From Clostridiales bacterium UBA6114 (GTDB lineage: Bacteria; Bacillota; Clostridia; Oscillospirales; Butyricicoccaceae), in NCBI GenBank assembly GCA_002423435.1, contig DIWE01000010.1, positions 91,987 to 155,986 on the forward strand: a stretch of DNA of 64,000 nt, read 5' to 3'. Every line of letters starts with the position of its first letter. Position 1 is the first letter of the stretch. A model generated the notes under the pieces. The model saw nothing but the letters and a program-made list of their open reading frames with translations, was not told the origin of the DNA and ran no database searches. Made by a program: the position numbers and the translations under genes. Positions 1-6,580 of the stretch are shown piece by piece.

Positions 1-102
1 ATAGATGAATTCATGCGGGATTTCAGCTTTAAGCCATCCACCACCATCGAGCAGGGGCTGGCTAGATTTGCAGAATGGTATAAGGAGTATTACAAACTAT
101 GA
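1..102 (+). CDS. C-terminal end of an NAD-dependent sugar epimerase (partial)
   Basis: Only the last 33 codons are inside the window; the reading frame enters at base 1 and stops with TGA at 100-102. The tail contains [20 protein letters not shown] followed by KEYYKL, which resembles the C-terminus of UDP-glucuronate/UDP-glucose epimerases of the extended SDR family (family knowledge: these end in a T-xx-I-E-x-G-L-x-x-F-x-x-W-Y motif). The stop overlaps the ATG of the UDP-glucose dehydrogenase gene (ATGA), so the two are translationally coupled. The catalytic YxxxK part lies outside, so the exact substrate cannot be called. Confidence 0.7.
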   Translation: MDEFMRDFSFKPSTTIEQGLARFAEWYKEYYKL

Positions 103-1295
103 AAATAGCAGTCGCGGGCGATGGCTATGTCGGTCTTTCTCTGGCCGTGCTGCTGGCGCAGAAAAACGAAGTGCATATTGTCAGCATCACGCCCTGGAAG
201 GTGGACCTGATCAACAGCAAACAGTCCCCTATTGTGGACAGGGAGATCTCTGAATTCCTGGTTTCGAAGGAATTGAAGCTCACTGCGACGCTGGATAAGG
301 AAACGGCCTATAGGAACGCAGAGATCGTTGTTATTGCCACGCCCACCAATTATGACGCGAGGTTGGATTATTTTGACACCTCCGCCGTGGAGGATGTTAT
401 CGAAATCGTGCTGCGCGTCAACCCGAACGCGCTGATGGTGATCAAGTCCACTGTGCCCGTGGGGTATACGGAGTCCGTCAGAAAAAAATACAACCGGAAC
501 ATCATTTTTTCTCCGGAATTTCTCCGTGAGGGAAAGGCACTGTACGACAACCTCTATCCATCCCGCATCGTAGTGGGAGCACCGGAAGAGATGCGTCCCA
601 AGGCGGAGCAGTTCGCCGCCCTGCTTAAGGAGGGGGCCGTCAGGGAAGATATCCCTGTTCTTATCACGCATCCCACTGAGGCTGAAGCCGTCAAGCTTTT
701 CGCCAATACATATCTGGCCCTGCGGGTGAGCTTTTTCAATGAGCTTGATACCTATGCCGTCGTCCGCGGGTTGGATACGAAACAGGTCATCGAGGGAGTA
801 TGCCTCGATCCGCGTATCGGTTCCCATTACAACAACCCGTCTTTCGGTTACGGCGGCTATTGTCTGCCCAAGGATACCAAGCAACTGCTGGCAAATTACA
901 GCAACGTTCCCAACAACCTTATCCGTGCCGTGGTCGATGCCAATCGGACGAGGAAAGACTTCATCGCCGGGCAGGTGCTGATGATGATCGGCTACAGGGA
1001 GCGGAATGCAAGCAAAAGCGTCGTGGGCATCTACCGGCTCACCATGAAGTTCGATTCGGATAATTTTCGCTCTTCAAGCGTCCAGGGCGTCATGAAGCGC
1101 ATCAAGGCGAAGGGCATTGAGGTTGTGGTATACGAACCCATACTGGATGAAGAGACATTTTTCAACAGTCGCATTATCCGGGATCTGGATGAGTTCAAGC
1201 GCATATCCGATGTCATTGTCGCCAACCGCATGAGCCTTGACCTGGCAGACGTGGCGGATAAGGTCTATACCCGCGATCTCTTCGGGGAGAATTAG
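99..1295 (+). CDS. ugd: UDP-glucose 6-dehydrogenase family protein
   Basis: This 398-residue protein belongs to the UDP-glucose/GDP-mannose dehydrogenase family, which oxidises UDP-glucose to UDP-glucuronate with two NAD+. Visible features are an N-terminal Rossmann nucleotide site ([10 protein letters not shown], residues 7-16), the STVPVG segment near 120, the FSPEFLREG motif near 140 and the catalytic cysteine Cys255 in [14 protein letters not shown]. Length is normal for the family. The ATG overlaps the stop of an upstream epimerase gene, so both probably make uronic-acid sugars for capsule, exopolysaccharide or cell-wall polymers. The GDG (rather than GTG) in the Rossmann loop is a mild variation seen in this branch. 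Assignment to the family is firm; the sugar nucleotide is inferred. Confidence 0.9.
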   Translation: MKIAVAGDGYVGLSLAVLLAQKNEVHIVSITPWKVDLINSKQSPIVDREISEFLVSKELKLTATLDKETAYRNAEIVVIATPTNYDARLDYFDTSAVEDVIEIVLRVNPNALMVIKSTVPVGYTESVRKKYNRNIIFSPEFLREGKALYDNLYPSRIVVGAPEEMRPKAEQFAALLKEGAVREDIPVLITHPTEAEAVKLFANTYLALRVSFFNELDTYAVVRGLDTKQVIEGVCLDPRIGSHYNNPSFGYGGYCLPKDTKQLLANYSNVPNNLIRAVVDANRTRKDFIAGQVLMMIGYRERNASKSVVGIYRLTMKFDSDNFRSSSVQGVMKRIKAKGIEVVVYEPILDEETFFNSRIIRDLDEFKRISDVIVANRMSLDLADVADKVYTRDLFGEN

Positions 1296-1298
1296 TCC

Positions 1299-1397
1299 GA
1301 TGGCTCTGTGGCGGACGTACTGATCGATTTTGCCGGAGGCATGGTGGGCATCGCATTTGCCGGGCTCGTATTCGCGGTAATTCGGGCCATCAACTGA
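1299..1397 (+). pseudogene. VanZ-like C-terminal remnant
   Basis: Directly after the ugd stop, and in the same frame, 32 codons read DGSVADVLIDFAGGMVGIAF then a short hydrophobic run and TGA. Family knowledge: VanZ-like membrane proteins end with a G-S-x-x-D-V-L-I-D-x-x-G motif leading into the last transmembrane helix. There is no start codon or ribosome site for it and the upstream two thirds of such a protein are missing, so it looks like a decayed or deletion-truncated gene. An alternative is chance similarity, but motif order and hydrophobicity both fit. Confidence 0.45.
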
Positions 1398-1447
1398 TTT
1401 TGCGCATCTTAGTTTACCTTATCTTTCAACCATAAATTAGGAGTAAG

Positions 1448-1545
1448 ATATTAGAAGGAGCTGTCTTAACGGGACAGCTCCTTCTAATATGTCCGCAGCC
1501 GGACATGCGCCGGGTATGGTTCCCGGCAAATCGTAATTTGTCGGG
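1448..1545. repeat. cluster of four hairpins in the gap before trxA
   Basis: The 330-base gap between the VanZ remnant and trxA holds consecutive perfect or near-perfect inverted repeats: an 18-bp stem (1448-1465 with 1473-1490), ATGTCCG/CGGACAT around CAGC (1489-1506), GCCGGG/CCCGGC (1509-1527) and CCCGGCAAAT/ATTTGTCGGG around CGTA (1522-1545, one G-T pair). The last two share bases and are mutually exclusive. The first could be a factor-independent terminator for ugd, but no T-run follows it. The rest of the gap carries only the trxA promoter region. Confidence 0.6.
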
Positions 1546-1644
1546 AGAAGGGGTAGGACAGCTGAGACAAAGCATTCGTGTATTGTCCGCTGCTGGTGGA
1601 GCCCCAAGGGTTATTGGAGATCCCCTCGAAAAATTGCCGTTATT

Positions 1645-1685
1645 GTGATCTTGTCACGGAAACGGTTTTTCTCATCGCTTATAAT
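1645..1685 (+). promoter_or_regulatory. trxA promoter with Crp/Fnr-type palindrome
   Basis: TATAAT lies at 1680-1685 with no good -35 hexamer. Instead a dyad GTGA-N5-TCAC (1645-1657, within TTGTGATCTTGTCACGG) is centred about 41 bases before the expected start site, the class II activator position used by CRP/FNR proteins. A nearly identical site with the same geometry precedes the ferredoxin gene, and a Crp/Fnr gene lies between the two. Confidence 0.6.
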
Positions 1686-1727
1686 GAAGCCATCATAAAG
1701 AATTTGATAACGCAAAGGAGAATTATT

Positions 1728-2042
1728 ATGGCGACAATGAAGATAACAAAAACAAATTTTGAAACTGAAGTATTGAATTCCGAAAAACCCGTGTTGATTG
1801 ATTTCTGGGCGCCGTGGTGCGGCCCGTGCCGGATGGTTTCCCCGGTTGTCGACGAAGTGGCCGAGGAAATAAAGGAGAAGGCGACGGTGGGCAAGGTAAA
1901 CGTCGACGAAGAGCCGCAGCTCGCCGCAATGTTCCGCGTCATGAGCATTCCGACTCTGATCGTTATGAAAAACGGAAAGGTTTCCTCATCCTCCGTCGGG
2001 GTCAGAAGCAAAAAGCAAATTCTGGATATGATCGCAGAATAG
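1728..2042 (+). CDS. trxA: thioredoxin
   Basis: A 104-residue cytoplasmic thioredoxin with the redox motif WCGPC (Cys31, Cys34) after the FWAPW strand and the conserved cis-proline in SIPT (Pro75). It reduces protein disulfides using electrons from thioredoxin reductase, which is not encoded nearby. The start chosen is the ATG preceded by AAAGGAG seven bases upstream; the same frame is open for 50 more codons upstream, but that extension has no family similarity. It stands alone ahead of a Crp/Fnr regulator gene, with a terminator between them, and has the same putative operator as the downstream ferredoxin gene, suggesting joint redox- or oxygen-responsive control. Confidence 0.95.
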   Translation: MATMKITKTNFETEVLNSEKPVLIDFWAPWCGPCRMVSPVVDEVAEEIKEKATVGKVNVDEEPQLAAMFRVMSIPTLIVMKNGKVSSSSVGVRSKKQILDMIAE

Positions 2043-2097
2043 TCCATAGCCTGGCCGCAGAGAGAGAATATGGCCGGACCGTAAGCTCCCTCTTTTT

Positions 2098-2134
2098 AAG
2101 CTCTGCACATTATTGTGTGGAGCTTTTTGTTTTA
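2098..2134 (+). terminator. terminator of trxA
   Basis: AAGCTC-TGCACA / TGTGTG-GAGCTT forms a 12-bp stem with a TTAT loop (two G-T pairs), followed directly by TTTTTGTTTTATTTT. Confidence 0.85.
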
Positions 2135-2190
2135 TTTTCATTTTGTTTGTTGTACAATGAATATAAGCAATGTAAAGCGGGGTGTTTTTG

Positions 2191-2880
2191 ATGCTTAAGC
2201 AGGAGGAACTTTCATTTTTAGGGGATTCTCTTCCGTTCTGGGGCAGGATTACCGAGGAACAGAGGCAGCTTCTTAAGGAGTCGGCGACCAGCCGCATCTA
2301 TCGGGCGGGCGAGAGCCTCCACAACGGCTCGGCCGACTGCATCGGCTTCCTCCTCGTCAAAAGCGGGCAGGTCCGTGTTTATATTGTATCGGAATCGGGC
2401 AAGGAGATTACGCTGTACCGTCTTTTTGAGCGGGATGTCTGCATGTTCTCCGCGTCCTGCATGATGAAAAACATTAATTTCGACGTTCATGTGCAGGCGG
2501 AAAAGGAATCCTGCGTGATATTGATCCCCACGCCCGTCTACGACCGACTGAACAAAACCTCTCTCCCCGTGTCGGATTACACAAACCAGCTGATGTCTTC
2601 CCGGTTTTCCGATGTGATGTGGGTGATGGAGCAGGTGCTCTTTATGAGCTTTGACCGACGGCTCGCGCATTTTTTGATTGAGCAATCCGTGATCGACGCG
2701 TCGGAAAGGCTCGAAATCACTCACGAAACGATTGCAAAGCATATGGGCACCGCGCGCGAAGTCGTGACGCGCATGCTGAAATATTTTCAGAGCGAGGGAA
2801 TCGTGTCACTTTTCCGGGGTGGGATTTCGATCGTCGACCGGACAAAGCTCGAAAGGCTCGCAATGTCGGAGCGGCAGTAA
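2191..2880 (+). CDS. Crp/Fnr family transcriptional regulator
   Basis: A 229-residue regulator with an N-terminal cyclic-nucleotide-binding-fold domain (about residues 10-125: GESLH, a glycine-rich GQVRVYIVSESGKEITL strand pair), a dimerisation helix and a C-terminal winged helix (about 150-215). The recognition helix GTAREVVTRMLKYF keeps the R-E-x-x-x-R pattern of CRP, which reads TGTGA half-sites. No N-terminal Fe-S cysteine cluster of the FNR kind is present; cysteines in DVCMFSASCM might sense redox, but that is inference. ATG at 2191 is chosen; a GTG three codons upstream is possible. Matching GTGA-N5-TCAC sites lie before trxA and the ferredoxin gene, which flank this gene, so these are its likely targets. 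Confidence 0.88.
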   Translation: MLKQEELSFLGDSLPFWGRITEEQRQLLKESATSRIYRAGESLHNGSADCIGFLLVKSGQVRVYIVSESGKEITLYRLFERDVCMFSASCMMKNINFDVHVQAEKESCVILIPTPVYDRLNKTSLPVSDYTNQLMSSRFSDVMWVMEQVLFMSFDRRLAHFLIEQSVIDASERLEITHETIAKHMGTAREVVTRMLKYFQSEGIVSLFRGGISIVDRTKLERLAMSERQ

Positions 2881-2892
2881 AAACCGGCTTTT

Positions 2893-2932
2893 GTGAGTTT
2901 ATCACGGTAATATCTCCGGAAAACGGTATAAT
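2893..2932 (+). promoter_or_regulatory. ferredoxin promoter with Crp/Fnr-type palindrome
   Basis: GTGA-N5-TCAC at 2893-2905 (within TTGTGAGTTTATCACGG) sits 34 bases before a TATAAT box at 2927-2932; the trxA promoter has the same site 35 bases before its TATAAT. The conserved TTGTGA..TT.TCACGG core beyond the dyad argues for one shared regulator. Confidence 0.6.
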
Positions 2933-2962
2933 GAGGGCAGTCTGATAACCGGAGGAGATACC

Positions 2963-3145
2963 ATGGAATTGAAAGTCGCAAAAGACCGCTGCCCGCAGAA
3001 TCATGCGTGCCCGTCGGTCAGAATATGCCCGGTCGGCGCGCTTTCGCAGGAAGGCTTCAAGGCCCCGGTCGCCGACCGGAAGTTATGCATCAAATGTGGC
3101 AAATGCGTCCGCTTTTGTCCGTTTCGGGCGCTTCGGCTGGAATAA
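2963..3145 (+). CDS. small 4Fe-4S ferredoxin-like protein
   Basis: A 60-residue protein with an intact C-terminal [4Fe-4S] motif CIKCGKCVRFCP (Cys42, 45, 48, 52). The N-terminal motif is unusual: CPQNHACPSVRICP gives Cys10, Cys16 and Cys22 with five-residue spacings instead of CxxCxxCxxxCP, so one cysteine of a standard 2[4Fe-4S] ferredoxin is missing; His14 could substitute, but that is speculation. It probably carries electrons in the cytoplasm. ATG is preceded by GGAGGAG. Its promoter shares a Crp/Fnr-type site with trxA, so it is likely part of a redox-responsive regulon controlled by the adjacent regulator. Confidence 0.85.
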   Translation: MELKVAKDRCPQNHACPSVRICPVGALSQEGFKAPVADRKLCIKCGKCVRFCPFRALRLE

Positions 3146-3178
3146 GAACTGCGCAGATACTGACAAAACCGAAAGCGG

Positions 3179-4000
3179 GTGGTCGCGATAACGGAATTCA
3201 AAAAGCGGGTGGAGCTTCACCTGCATACAAAATATTCGCCCGACGATTCGGAGGCCGATGTCGGCGCGTATCTGAAAAAAGCCGCCGGGGACGGGCAGAC
3301 GGCAATGGCGGTGACCGATTTTATGTCTGTCGGCGCATTTTCCGAGGCAGCTTCGAAAAAGCCGGAGGGCCTCCGGCTTCTTTTCGGCCTGGAGTTTTTC
3401 ATGTCCGACGGCGGACATGCCTTTCATACGACGGCGCTCGCAAAAAACGAACGGGGGATTCATGCCTTGGCCTCGCTTTCCCGCGGCGGGGCGGTTTATA
3501 AAAGCGCGCTTTTTAAGCTCAAAGACGGGCTTTTGATCGGCTCGGCCTGCGACGAGGGGGAGCTTTACCAGGGGCTGCTTTGCGGCAAAACGGAGTGGGA
3601 GCTTAAAAATATGGCGTCGTTTTACGATTATATCGAGGTGCAGCCGCCCGATAACTTCGCCTTTCTGATCGAACAGGGAAGGGTAAGCGATAAAACCGCC
3701 CTGACCGTGAACATAAAAAAGCTCGTCCGACTCGGCGCTTTCACCGGCGTCCCGGTCGTCGCCGTCGGGGATGTCTGCTTTTTGGACAAGGGGGACGTTT
3801 GCAAAAGGGAGGTGCTTTTGAAAGTCAAAGGCGTTTCGGGCGCTTACGCAAGGGCGCCGCTTTATTTCCGCACAACAGCTGAGATGCTCCGCGAGTTCGA
3901 TTTCCTGGGCCGGGACGCAGCGTGGGAAATCACGGTGGAAAATCCGAACAGGCTCGCGTCGCTCTGCGAAAAAAGGCTTGCGGCCGAGGGTTTTGCCTGA
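3179..4000 (+). CDS. free-standing PHP-domain protein related to the PolC N-terminal PHP region
   Basis: This 273-residue protein matches the PHP module of Gram-positive DNA polymerase III PolC: RVELHLHT (His14, His16), AMAVTDF (Asp47), FGLEF (Glu72), GSACDEGELYQGLL, then PLYFRTTAEMLREFDFLG and VENPNRLASL at the C-terminus, as in PolC where these lie before the polymerase palm. The exonuclease insertion and all polymerase domains are absent. The metal-ligand histidine of the usual TDH motif is Phe48, so phosphoesterase activity may be altered. The GTG at 3179 has only a weak ribosome site; a GTG at 3209 is an alternative. It may be an independently retained PHP enzyme or a truncated polymerase copy; the intact 820-base frame favours a functional protein. 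Confidence 0.7.
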   Translation: MVAITEFKKRVELHLHTKYSPDDSEADVGAYLKKAAGDGQTAMAVTDFMSVGAFSEAASKKPEGLRLLFGLEFFMSDGGHAFHTTALAKNERGIHALASLSRGGAVYKSALFKLKDGLLIGSACDEGELYQGLLCGKTEWELKNMASFYDYIEVQPPDNFAFLIEQGRVSDKTALTVNIKKLVRLGAFTGVPVVAVGDVCFLDKGDVCKREVLLKVKGVSGAYARAPLYFRTTAEMLREFDFLGRDAAWEITVENPNRLASLCEKRLAAEGFA

Positions 4001-4018
4001 TCCGATGAAGAATACGGG

Positions 4019-4069
4019 GGCGCTTTTTTGGCATACTACTTTTGCATGCCGAAAAAGCGCCTATTTTTT
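4019..4069 (+). terminator. terminator or attenuator just before the 50-residue gene
   Basis: GGCGCTTTTTTGGCAT (4019-4034) pairs with ATGCC-GAAAAAGCGCC (4046-4061) and is followed by ATTTTTTC. The AGGAGG ribosome site of the next gene starts two bases later, leaving no space for a promoter, so the hairpin must be read through for that gene to be expressed from this side. Confidence 0.75.
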
Positions 4070-4084
4070 CAGGAGGGATTATCA

Positions 4085-4237
4085 ATGGCAAAAGCGGGAA
4101 TGCGCCGCCCGGACCCGAAGGAGCCGCACGGCACGGAATCAAATCATAAAACGCATCTGCCGAAAAACGACCTGTCCCCCGTGCCCGAGCTCCAGGGAAA
4201 AGCCAAAAAGGGACACGAAAAGGCAAAGCCGGTGTAA
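4085..4237 (+). CDS. 50-residue hydrophilic protein of unknown function
   Basis: Starting at an ATG eight bases after AGGAGG, this frame encodes 50 residues beginning MAKAGMRRPDPKEPHGTESN, rich in Lys, Pro, His and Asn with no hydrophobic core, membrane segment or cysteine, so it is probably intrinsically disordered. I do not recognise a named family, although short proteins of this composition are common next to spore genes in Clostridia. A strong hairpin with a T-run ends just before its ribosome site, suggesting conditional expression. Three other hydrophilic micro-proteins occur at 38.7-40.0 kb. A role in the spore core is conceivable but unproved. Confidence 0.65.
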   Translation: MAKAGMRRPDPKEPHGTESNHKTHLPKNDLSPVPELQGKAKKGHEKAKPV

Positions 4238-4290
4238 AATGGAATCAGCTGTGACACATGGCGTAACGCGCAGTTTTAACGCTTAAAGCG

Positions 4291-4339
4291 GGGTTGCCCG
4301 AAGTCTTTTTGGCTTTTCGGGCAGCCCTCCGGCGTTTTT
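4291..4339 (+). terminator. terminator after the 50-residue gene
   Basis: GGGTTGCCCGAA (4291-4302) pairs with TTCGGGCAGCCC (4316-4327) with one G-T pair; a short T-run (GTTTTT) follows at 4334. Confidence 0.6.
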
Positions 4340-4364
4340 AAAGGGCATTTTTTATGTTTTACCA

Positions 4365-4416
4365 TTGACAAACCGATCGCATGGCGTTATATTGTACATA
4401 TAGTATATATACAATA
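4365..4416 (+). promoter_or_regulatory. promoter and operator of the GntR/ABC operon
   Basis: TTGACA (4365-4370), 17-base spacer, TATATT (4388-4393). An inverted repeat TATTGTA-N13-TACAATA (4390-4416) overlaps the -10 box and the start site, as expected of a YtrA-type GntR autorepressor site. Confidence 0.8.
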
Positions 4417-4430
4417 TTTTGGGTGATGTT

Positions 4431-4805
4431 GTGGATATTATCATCAGCAACTCGGACGGCAAGCCGATCTATGAGCAGATCGCGCAGCAGATCAAAAACC
4501 AGATCATGAGCGGCGCGCTGACGGAAGGGCAGGCGCTTCCATCCATGCGCCTGCTCGCGCGGGAGCTCCGGATCAGCGTGATCACGACCAAGCGCGCCTA
4601 TGAGGATCTGGAGCGCGACGGGTTTATCGAAACGGTTACCGGAAAGGGAAGCTTTGTCGCGAAAAAGAATATTGAATTTGTCAGGGAGGAATGCTTCCGG
4701 AGGATGGAGGAAGCGCTCTTCAAAGCGGTGGACATCGCAAAGGGCAGCGGCATTTCCTTGGAGGAAATGACCGATGCGCTGACGGTCTTATACAGGGAGG
4801 CATAA
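4431..4805 (+). CDS. GntR family regulator, YtrA subfamily
   Basis: A 124-residue DNA-binding protein: N-terminal winged helix-turn-helix (GKPIYEQIAQQIKNQIMSGA, LPSMRLLARELRISVITTKR, GFIETVTGKGSFV) plus a short C-terminal dimerisation helix pair, the size and layout of YtrA-type regulators that control ABC exporters. GTG at 4431 is chosen because it gives the typical MDIIISNSDGKPIYEQ start; TTG four codons upstream is possible. The gene is followed after three bases by an ABC ATPase and then its permease. The palindrome over its promoter suggests autorepression relieved by a drug-like, peptide or envelope-stress signal (family knowledge, not visible here). Confidence 0.9.
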   Translation: MDIIISNSDGKPIYEQIAQQIKNQIMSGALTEGQALPSMRLLARELRISVITTKRAYEDLERDGFIETVTGKGSFVAKKNIEFVREECFRRMEEALFKAVDIAKGSGISLEEMTDALTVLYREA

Positions 4806-4808
4806 ACG

Positions 4809-5669
4809 GTGGAGAATGTACTGTCGGTAAAAAATCTTTCAAAGGATTACGGAAGCTTCAAGCTTGAAGACGTCGGCTTTGTCCTGCCGAAGGGGAGCAT
4901 TATGGGCCTCGTCGGCGAAAACGGGGCGGGCAAAAGCACAACGATCAACCTGATCCTGAATCTAGTAAAAAAGGATGCGGGCGAGGTGTCGGTTTTCGGA
5001 CTCGACCATATCGCGCACGAAAAGGAGATCAAAAAGCAGGTCGGCGTCGTGCTCGACGAAAGCTCGTTTCACGATACATTAAACGCGCTGCGCATATCAA
5101 AAATCATGGGAAATCTGTTTGAAAGCTGGGACGAAGCGCTTTACCGCCATTATCTCGAGATCTTTAAGCTCCCCGAAAAGAAGACCGTGAAGGAATATTC
5201 GCGGGGCATGAAAATGAAGCTGTCGATTGCCGCGGCCCTGTCCCACCGGCCGAAGCTTCTGCTGCTCGACGAGGCGACGAGCGGGCTCGACCCGGTTGTA
5301 AGAAATGAGATTTTGGATATTCTGCTGGAGTTTATCCAGGATGAGGAGCACGCCGTTTTGCTTTCCTCCCATATCACGAGCGATCTTGAGAGGATTTCCG
5401 ATTATATCACGTTTATCCATAACGGGAAAATCATTTTTTCAAAGCCGAAGGACGTGTTGCTGGAAAGCTATGGAGTATTGAAATGCGGCGTGGACGAATT
5501 TCGCAAAATCGATCCGTCGGATATTGTCGGATGTCGGAAAGGGCAGTTCGGTTACGAGGCTTTGATTCAAAACAGGGCTCGGGCGGCGGAAAAGTACCAC
5601 GGGTTTACGATCGACGGCACGACAATCGAAGAAATCATGCTGTTTTACGCAAGGGGGACGGAGCAATGA
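4809..5669 (+). CDS. ABC transporter ATP-binding protein
   Basis: A 286-residue nucleotide-binding subunit with Walker A GENGAGKST (36-44), an ABC signature in the degenerate form YSRGMKMK (about 135), Walker B LLLLDEATSGLD and the H-loop histidine in SSHITSDLE. About 65 residues after the core form a C-terminal extension typical of the ABC-2 (CcmA/YtrB-like) class. It starts with GTG and overlaps the following permease by four bases (ATGA-type), so the two are co-translated. With the GntR gene upstream it forms a three-gene exporter operon. Substrate unknown; lantibiotics or cell-wall-active compounds are common for this arrangement. Confidence 0.92.
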   Translation: MENVLSVKNLSKDYGSFKLEDVGFVLPKGSIMGLVGENGAGKSTTINLILNLVKKDAGEVSVFGLDHIAHEKEIKKQVGVVLDESSFHDTLNALRISKIMGNLFESWDEALYRHYLEIFKLPEKKTVKEYSRGMKMKLSIAAALSHRPKLLLLDEATSGLDPVVRNEILDILLEFIQDEEHAVLLSSHITSDLERISDYITFIHNGKIIFSKPKDVLLESYGVLKCGVDEFRKIDPSDIVGCRKGQFGYEALIQNRARAAEKYHGFTIDGTTIEEIMLFYARGTEQ

Positions 5670-6292
5670 AAGGTCTTTTGGTCAAGGATATTTATGTGAT
5701 AAGCAAATACGCAAAAACCTACCTCGTCATTTTTGGATTTTATGCCGTTTTCTCCTTTTACACGGGCGATACCGGCTTTCTGTCCGGGATGACCGTTCTT
5801 CTCGCCGCTCTTATGACCATTACGTCGTTTTCTTACGACGACCTCGCGAAGTGGGATAAATATGCCCGGAGCCTTCCCGTCACAAAAAGAGAGATCGTAC
5901 TGAGCAAATACCTGCTCGGATTCGTCCTCACCGTGGCGGGCGCTATTCTTTCCCTTGTGGGCACGGCGCTTTTTCATCTGATCGACAAGAACGGCACTTT
6001 GCTGCCCGAGCAGCTTGCCACCTCTTATGCGCTGTCTGCGCTGGCGGTCGTGTTTCTTTGCATCCTGCTTCCCCTGATTTTCCGGTTCGGAGTGGAAAAA
6101 AGCCGCCTTATGATGTTTGCCGTCTTTTTGATTCCGACGCTGGCCGTTGTCGCCCTTTCCAAAATGAACGTGCAGATGCCGACGGAGGACCAGCTTATGC
6201 TTGCTTTAAAGGTGTCGCCTGTCATACTGGTCGTTTTGGTCGCTTTGTCCTTTTTGATTTCCTGCCGGATTTATCGGAACAGGGAAACCTAA
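5666..6292 (+). CDS. ABC-2 type transporter permease
   Basis: A 208-residue integral membrane protein with about six hydrophobic helices (starting near residues 20, 38, 85, 125, 152 and 180) and the pattern of ABC2-membrane-5 permeases: MKGLLVKDIYVISKY start, SFSYDDLAKWDKYARSLPVT segment between helices, and a C-terminal SCRIYRNRE tail. The ATG overlaps the stop of the ATPase gene; the frame is open further upstream, but that stretch is inside the ATPase gene. It supplies the membrane channel of the GntR-controlled exporter. A strong terminator follows. Confidence 0.88.
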   Translation: MKGLLVKDIYVISKYAKTYLVIFGFYAVFSFYTGDTGFLSGMTVLLAALMTITSFSYDDLAKWDKYARSLPVTKREIVLSKYLLGFVLTVAGAILSLVGTALFHLIDKNGTLLPEQLATSYALSALAVVFLCILLPLIFRFGVEKSRLMMFAVFLIPTLAVVALSKMNVQMPTEDQLMLALKVSPVILVVLVALSFLISCRIYRNRET

Positions 6293-6323
6293 GAGCTTCC
6301 TGTATTAACAGTTTCATTTTGCG

Positions 6324-6365
6324 AAAAAGCGGCGCCGTTTATGGAGGACGGCGCCGCTTTTTTGG
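6324..6365 (+). terminator. terminator of the GntR/ABC operon
   Basis: AAAAAGCGGCGCCGT (6324-6338) pairs perfectly with ACGGCGCCGCTTTTT (6348-6362), ending in a run of Ts. Confidence 0.9.
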
Positions 6366-6517
6366 TACCGGGCGGCGACTATATGCGGTCATGCCCGAAA
6401 ATTCCCCGATCGGCCGGATTTCACCTCTAATAACACCAAAAATACGACAAAAACAGGGGCTTTATTTGCAAATCAACAGGAAATATTAATCAAATTCGTA
6501 TTTGCGCGCTTCGCTAC

Positions 6518-6546
6518 TTGACATAATGGAATTTAAAGACTAAAAT
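6518..6546 (+). promoter_or_regulatory. liv operon promoter
   Basis: TTGACA (6518-6523), 17-base spacer, TAAAAT (6541-6546), 35 bases before the start codon of the binding-protein gene. Confidence 0.7.
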
Positions 6547-6580
6547 TTTCTATATGTTATATTTAAGAGGGGCGATTATT

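Noticed and set aside
90..884. Long minus-strand open frame opposite ugd
   Set aside because: It is an antisense shadow of a clear dehydrogenase gene, with no ribosome site and no recognisable motif.
1578..1727. Long N-terminal extension of thioredoxin
   Set aside because: The extension crosses the promoter, has no family similarity, and a strong ribosome site serves the ATG at 1728.
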